Shown one piece after another: positions 61,793 through 64,000 of a stretch of DNA of 64,000 nt. Each line of letters opens with the position of its first letter. The stretch's first letter is position 1. The DNA is from Alphaproteobacteria bacterium (GTDB taxonomy: Bacteria; Pseudomonadota; Alphaproteobacteria; MPNO01; UBA2964), in assembly GCA_012103315.1 (NCBI GenBank), contig WLWZ01000001.1, positions 744,001-808,000 of the forward strand. The letters are read 5' to 3'. Made by a program: the position numbers and the translations under genes. The notes under the pieces were generated by a model. It ran no database searches. It worked only from the letters and a program-made list of their open reading frames with translations, and was not told where the DNA came from.

Positions 61793-62937
61793 GAATTGGT
61801 TCGGCAGATCGCGGACCGATGACAGTCGGCCAAAAGCTTTGGCAGGTTAACTGGTCGCTGATTCTGTTCATCATCATCCTAACCGGGATCGGATGCGCGA
61901 TGTTGTATTCGGCCGGTGATGCAAGTTGGAACCCGTGGGCCAAACGTCAGCTCATTCGGTTTGGCATTGGATTATGTCTGATGATTATGGTTGCCGTGAC
62001 CGATATTAGAAATTGGATGCGTCACGCATATACGCTTTATTTCCTCGTCCTTGGGCTCTTGGTTGCTGTTGAGGTTATGGGCGTGATCGGCATGGGAGCT
62101 CAACGCTGGATCGACCTTGGTGTAATTCAATTGCAGCCTTCGGAGATAATGAAGATTACACTAGTCCTGGCGTTAGCGCGTTTCTTTCATGGCGCCTCGC
62201 TGGAGGAGATCGGTCGGCCGACCTTTCTGATTATTCCGTTGCTTCTGGTCGCAGCACCTGTCGTGCTTGTTCTTCGTCAACCTGATCTCGGCACGGCGAT
62301 AATGTTGACGATGACAGCTGGTGTTATTTTCTTTTTGGCTGGCGTGAGGGCGTGGAAATTTGGATTAGTGGTCGGTGCGATTCTTGCCGCGATGCCTCTT
62401 GCTTGGACACTGCTTCATGGCTATCAGAAAAAACGGATTCTGACATTTTTGAATCCGGAGAGTGATCCCCTTGGTTCGGGGTATCATATCATGCAATCCA
62501 AAATTGCACTTGGTTCGGGGGGCGTCTTTGGAAAGGGATATCTCAGCGGAACGCAAAGCCATCTCAATTTTTTGCCTGAAAAACAAACTGATTTTATTTT
62601 TACGATGCTGGCTGAAGAGTTTGGAATGGCTGGCGGCCTTTTGCTGCTCGGGATCTACGCTATCGTCCTGATCTATGGATTTGCGATAGCGTTGCGCGTC
62701 CATAATCAGTTTGGTCGATTGATCACCTTGGGGGTCACCGGCACGTTCTTTTTCTATGTCTTTATCAACATTGCCATGGTCATGGGATTGGTCCCAGTCG
62801 TAGGTGTTCCGCTGCCTTTAATTTCCTATGGTGGGACCGCGATGCTGTCGTTGATGATAGGGTTTGGGTTTATTCTCTGTGCCTACGTCCATCGTGATGT
62901 CAGGGTCGGAAGACACGGTAGTGGCGGCGAAGATTAA
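61789..62937 (+). CDS. rodA: Rod shape-determining protein RodA
   Basis: SEDS family: GAQRWIDLGVIQLQPSEIMKI; FLPEKQTDFIFTMLAEEFG; PLPLISYGGTAMLSLMIGFG. Confidence 0.96.
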   Translation: MRIGSADRGPMTVGQKLWQVNWSLILFIIILTGIGCAMLYSAGDASWNPWAKRQLIRFGIGLCLMIMVAVTDIRNWMRHAYTLYFLVLGLLVAVEVMGVIGMGAQRWIDLGVIQLQPSEIMKITLVLALARFFHGASLEEIGRPTFLIIPLLLVAAPVVLVLRQPDLGTAIMLTMTAGVIFFLAGVRAWKFGLVVGAILAAMPLAWTLLHGYQKKRILTFLNPESDPLGSGYHIMQSKIALGSGGVFGKGYLSGTQSHLNFLPEKQTDFIFTMLAEEFGMAGGLLLLGIYAIVLIYGFAIALRVHNQFGRLITLGVTGTFFFYVFINIAMVMGLVPVVGVPLPLISYGGTAMLSLMIGFGFILCAYVHRDVRVGRHGSGGED

Positions 62938-63001
62938 CCGTCATAGATAGCTGGTATTCAAGAGTGACAAAGGCTTCGCCCTTTGCTATCTAGCGGGCTG
63001 T

Positions 63002-63077
<76 letters not shown>

Positions 63078-63168
63078 TTTTTCCTTTAATTTATTTGGTC
63101 CAGAGATGGATTTTGCCGTATTGGGCTTATAAGCGCTCGGGCGAAAGATGAAACTGACTTCGTATGAC

Positions 63169-64000
63169 TCAAGGCTCTGACATATATTTGGTGGCGTTGA
63201 AGTAGGGCAAATTGTCCTTTGAGGAACAGCCCATAACCGCTATCCGTTCGGCAATTCTAATCGCTTTTTGATATTTGCGTTCGCTCTCATCCAGGTCGTG
63301 TTCCTCGAAGGCGGTGCCACAGAGCAGAATCCCGTAATGAGCTTGCACGGTGCGAATTTCACGCCCGGTCAGCATACCATCTGCAATGACATTGAGGTCG
63401 AATTCGTCCTGCTTAATAACCTGAATGGCGTTCTCGACAAGATATTCGCGGATTTTGGTTTCTGCTTTGAGCGCAATATCCCAATAGTCGGATTCAGATC
63501 GGGTTGTTTCGCCCGATACTTCGACAAACGCCATGCAGAAGGACAGAAAGACTTGTTCCTTGGGTGTCGCTGTACGCCAGGCTGTGCCGCCGAGATTCTT
63601 CCAGACGGAGAGATTCATTTCATCGAATACCTTGGGGACGCGGTCAAAGAACAATTTATGCAAACGGTTCTCGGTCAGAGAACCATCCTGTGCCTGTTCG
63701 GCGTAGATATCGATTGCGGCGTAGGATCCACAAACTGGACATGTATCGTCTTCATATGTGTTCTTTTTATATATGTGTGAACAGCGCGTCTTGTTGGGCA
63801 GTTTATTTTCACACAACAAATAAGCATCTCTGCCGTTTTCGCCTTCCTGCTGCTGGCCTACCCAGTTAAATCGGTTGGTAAATTGCATGTAGGATTTGCG
63901 ATGGCTCCAGAGACTCCATTCGAGTTTTTCCACCGGGCCAAAGGTCGTCCAGTTAGAGCTGACGTCAATAATGACGCATTTTTCTTTGTCGGGTGCTGAC
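63169..64000 (-). CDS. Partial CDS (start beyond the window); uncharacterised protein with zinc-ribbon-like Cys motifs
   Basis: Frame stays open from the listed ORF to the window edge (SAPDKEKCVIIDVSSNWTTFGPVEKLEW...); LLCENKLPNKTRCSHIY...CPVCGSYAAIDIY. Confidence 0.65.
   Translation of the reverse strand, partial: SAPDKEKCVIIDVSSNWTTFGPVEKLEWSLWSHRKSYMQFTNRFNWVGQQQEGENGRDAYLLCENKLPNKTRCSHIYKKNTYEDDTCPVCGSYAAIDIYAEQAQDGSLTENRLHKLFFDRVPKVFDEMNLSVWKNLGGTAWRTATPKEQVFLSFCMAFVEVSGETTRSESDYWDIALKAETKIREYLVENAIQVIKQDEFDLNVIADGMLTGREIRTVQAHYGILLCGTAFEEHDLDESERKYQKAIRIAERIAVMGCSSKDNLPYFNATKYMSEP

Overview
The window is gene-dense chromosomal DNA, almost certainly alphaproteobacterial, consisting mostly of housekeeping operons: xseB-ispA-dxs-tlyA-RNA methyltransferase, thyA-folA, hflK-hflC-DUF2065 followed by a ChvI/ChvG-like two-component pair and degP, miaA-ilvB-ilvN-ilvC-leuA, and mreBCD-mrdA-rodA, ending at tRNA-Lys(CTT). 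Accessory metabolism includes a UbiD/MarR/cupin/DapA-like cluster, a SoeABC-type sulfite dehydrogenase divergent from a persulfide-dioxygenase-like protein, an RND pump whose adaptor has very basic tails, and a xanthine-dehydrogenase-family large subunit without its partner subunits. No CRISPR array, transposase or phage module was seen. The strongest result absent from the ORF track is a circularly permuted two-piece tmRNA gene (ssrA, minus strand, about 34450-34769) with predicted tag ANDNVASQDFALAA and a G3-U70 acceptor stem. It lies directly upstream of sspB, which encodes the ssrA-tag adaptor. Other leads are a structured leader upstream of leuA, a multi-half-site operator candidate at the cupin/MarR locus, and a palindrome in the soeA/persulfide-dioxygenase divergent promoter. 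Product calls come from reading the protein sequences and recognising families; no database search was run.
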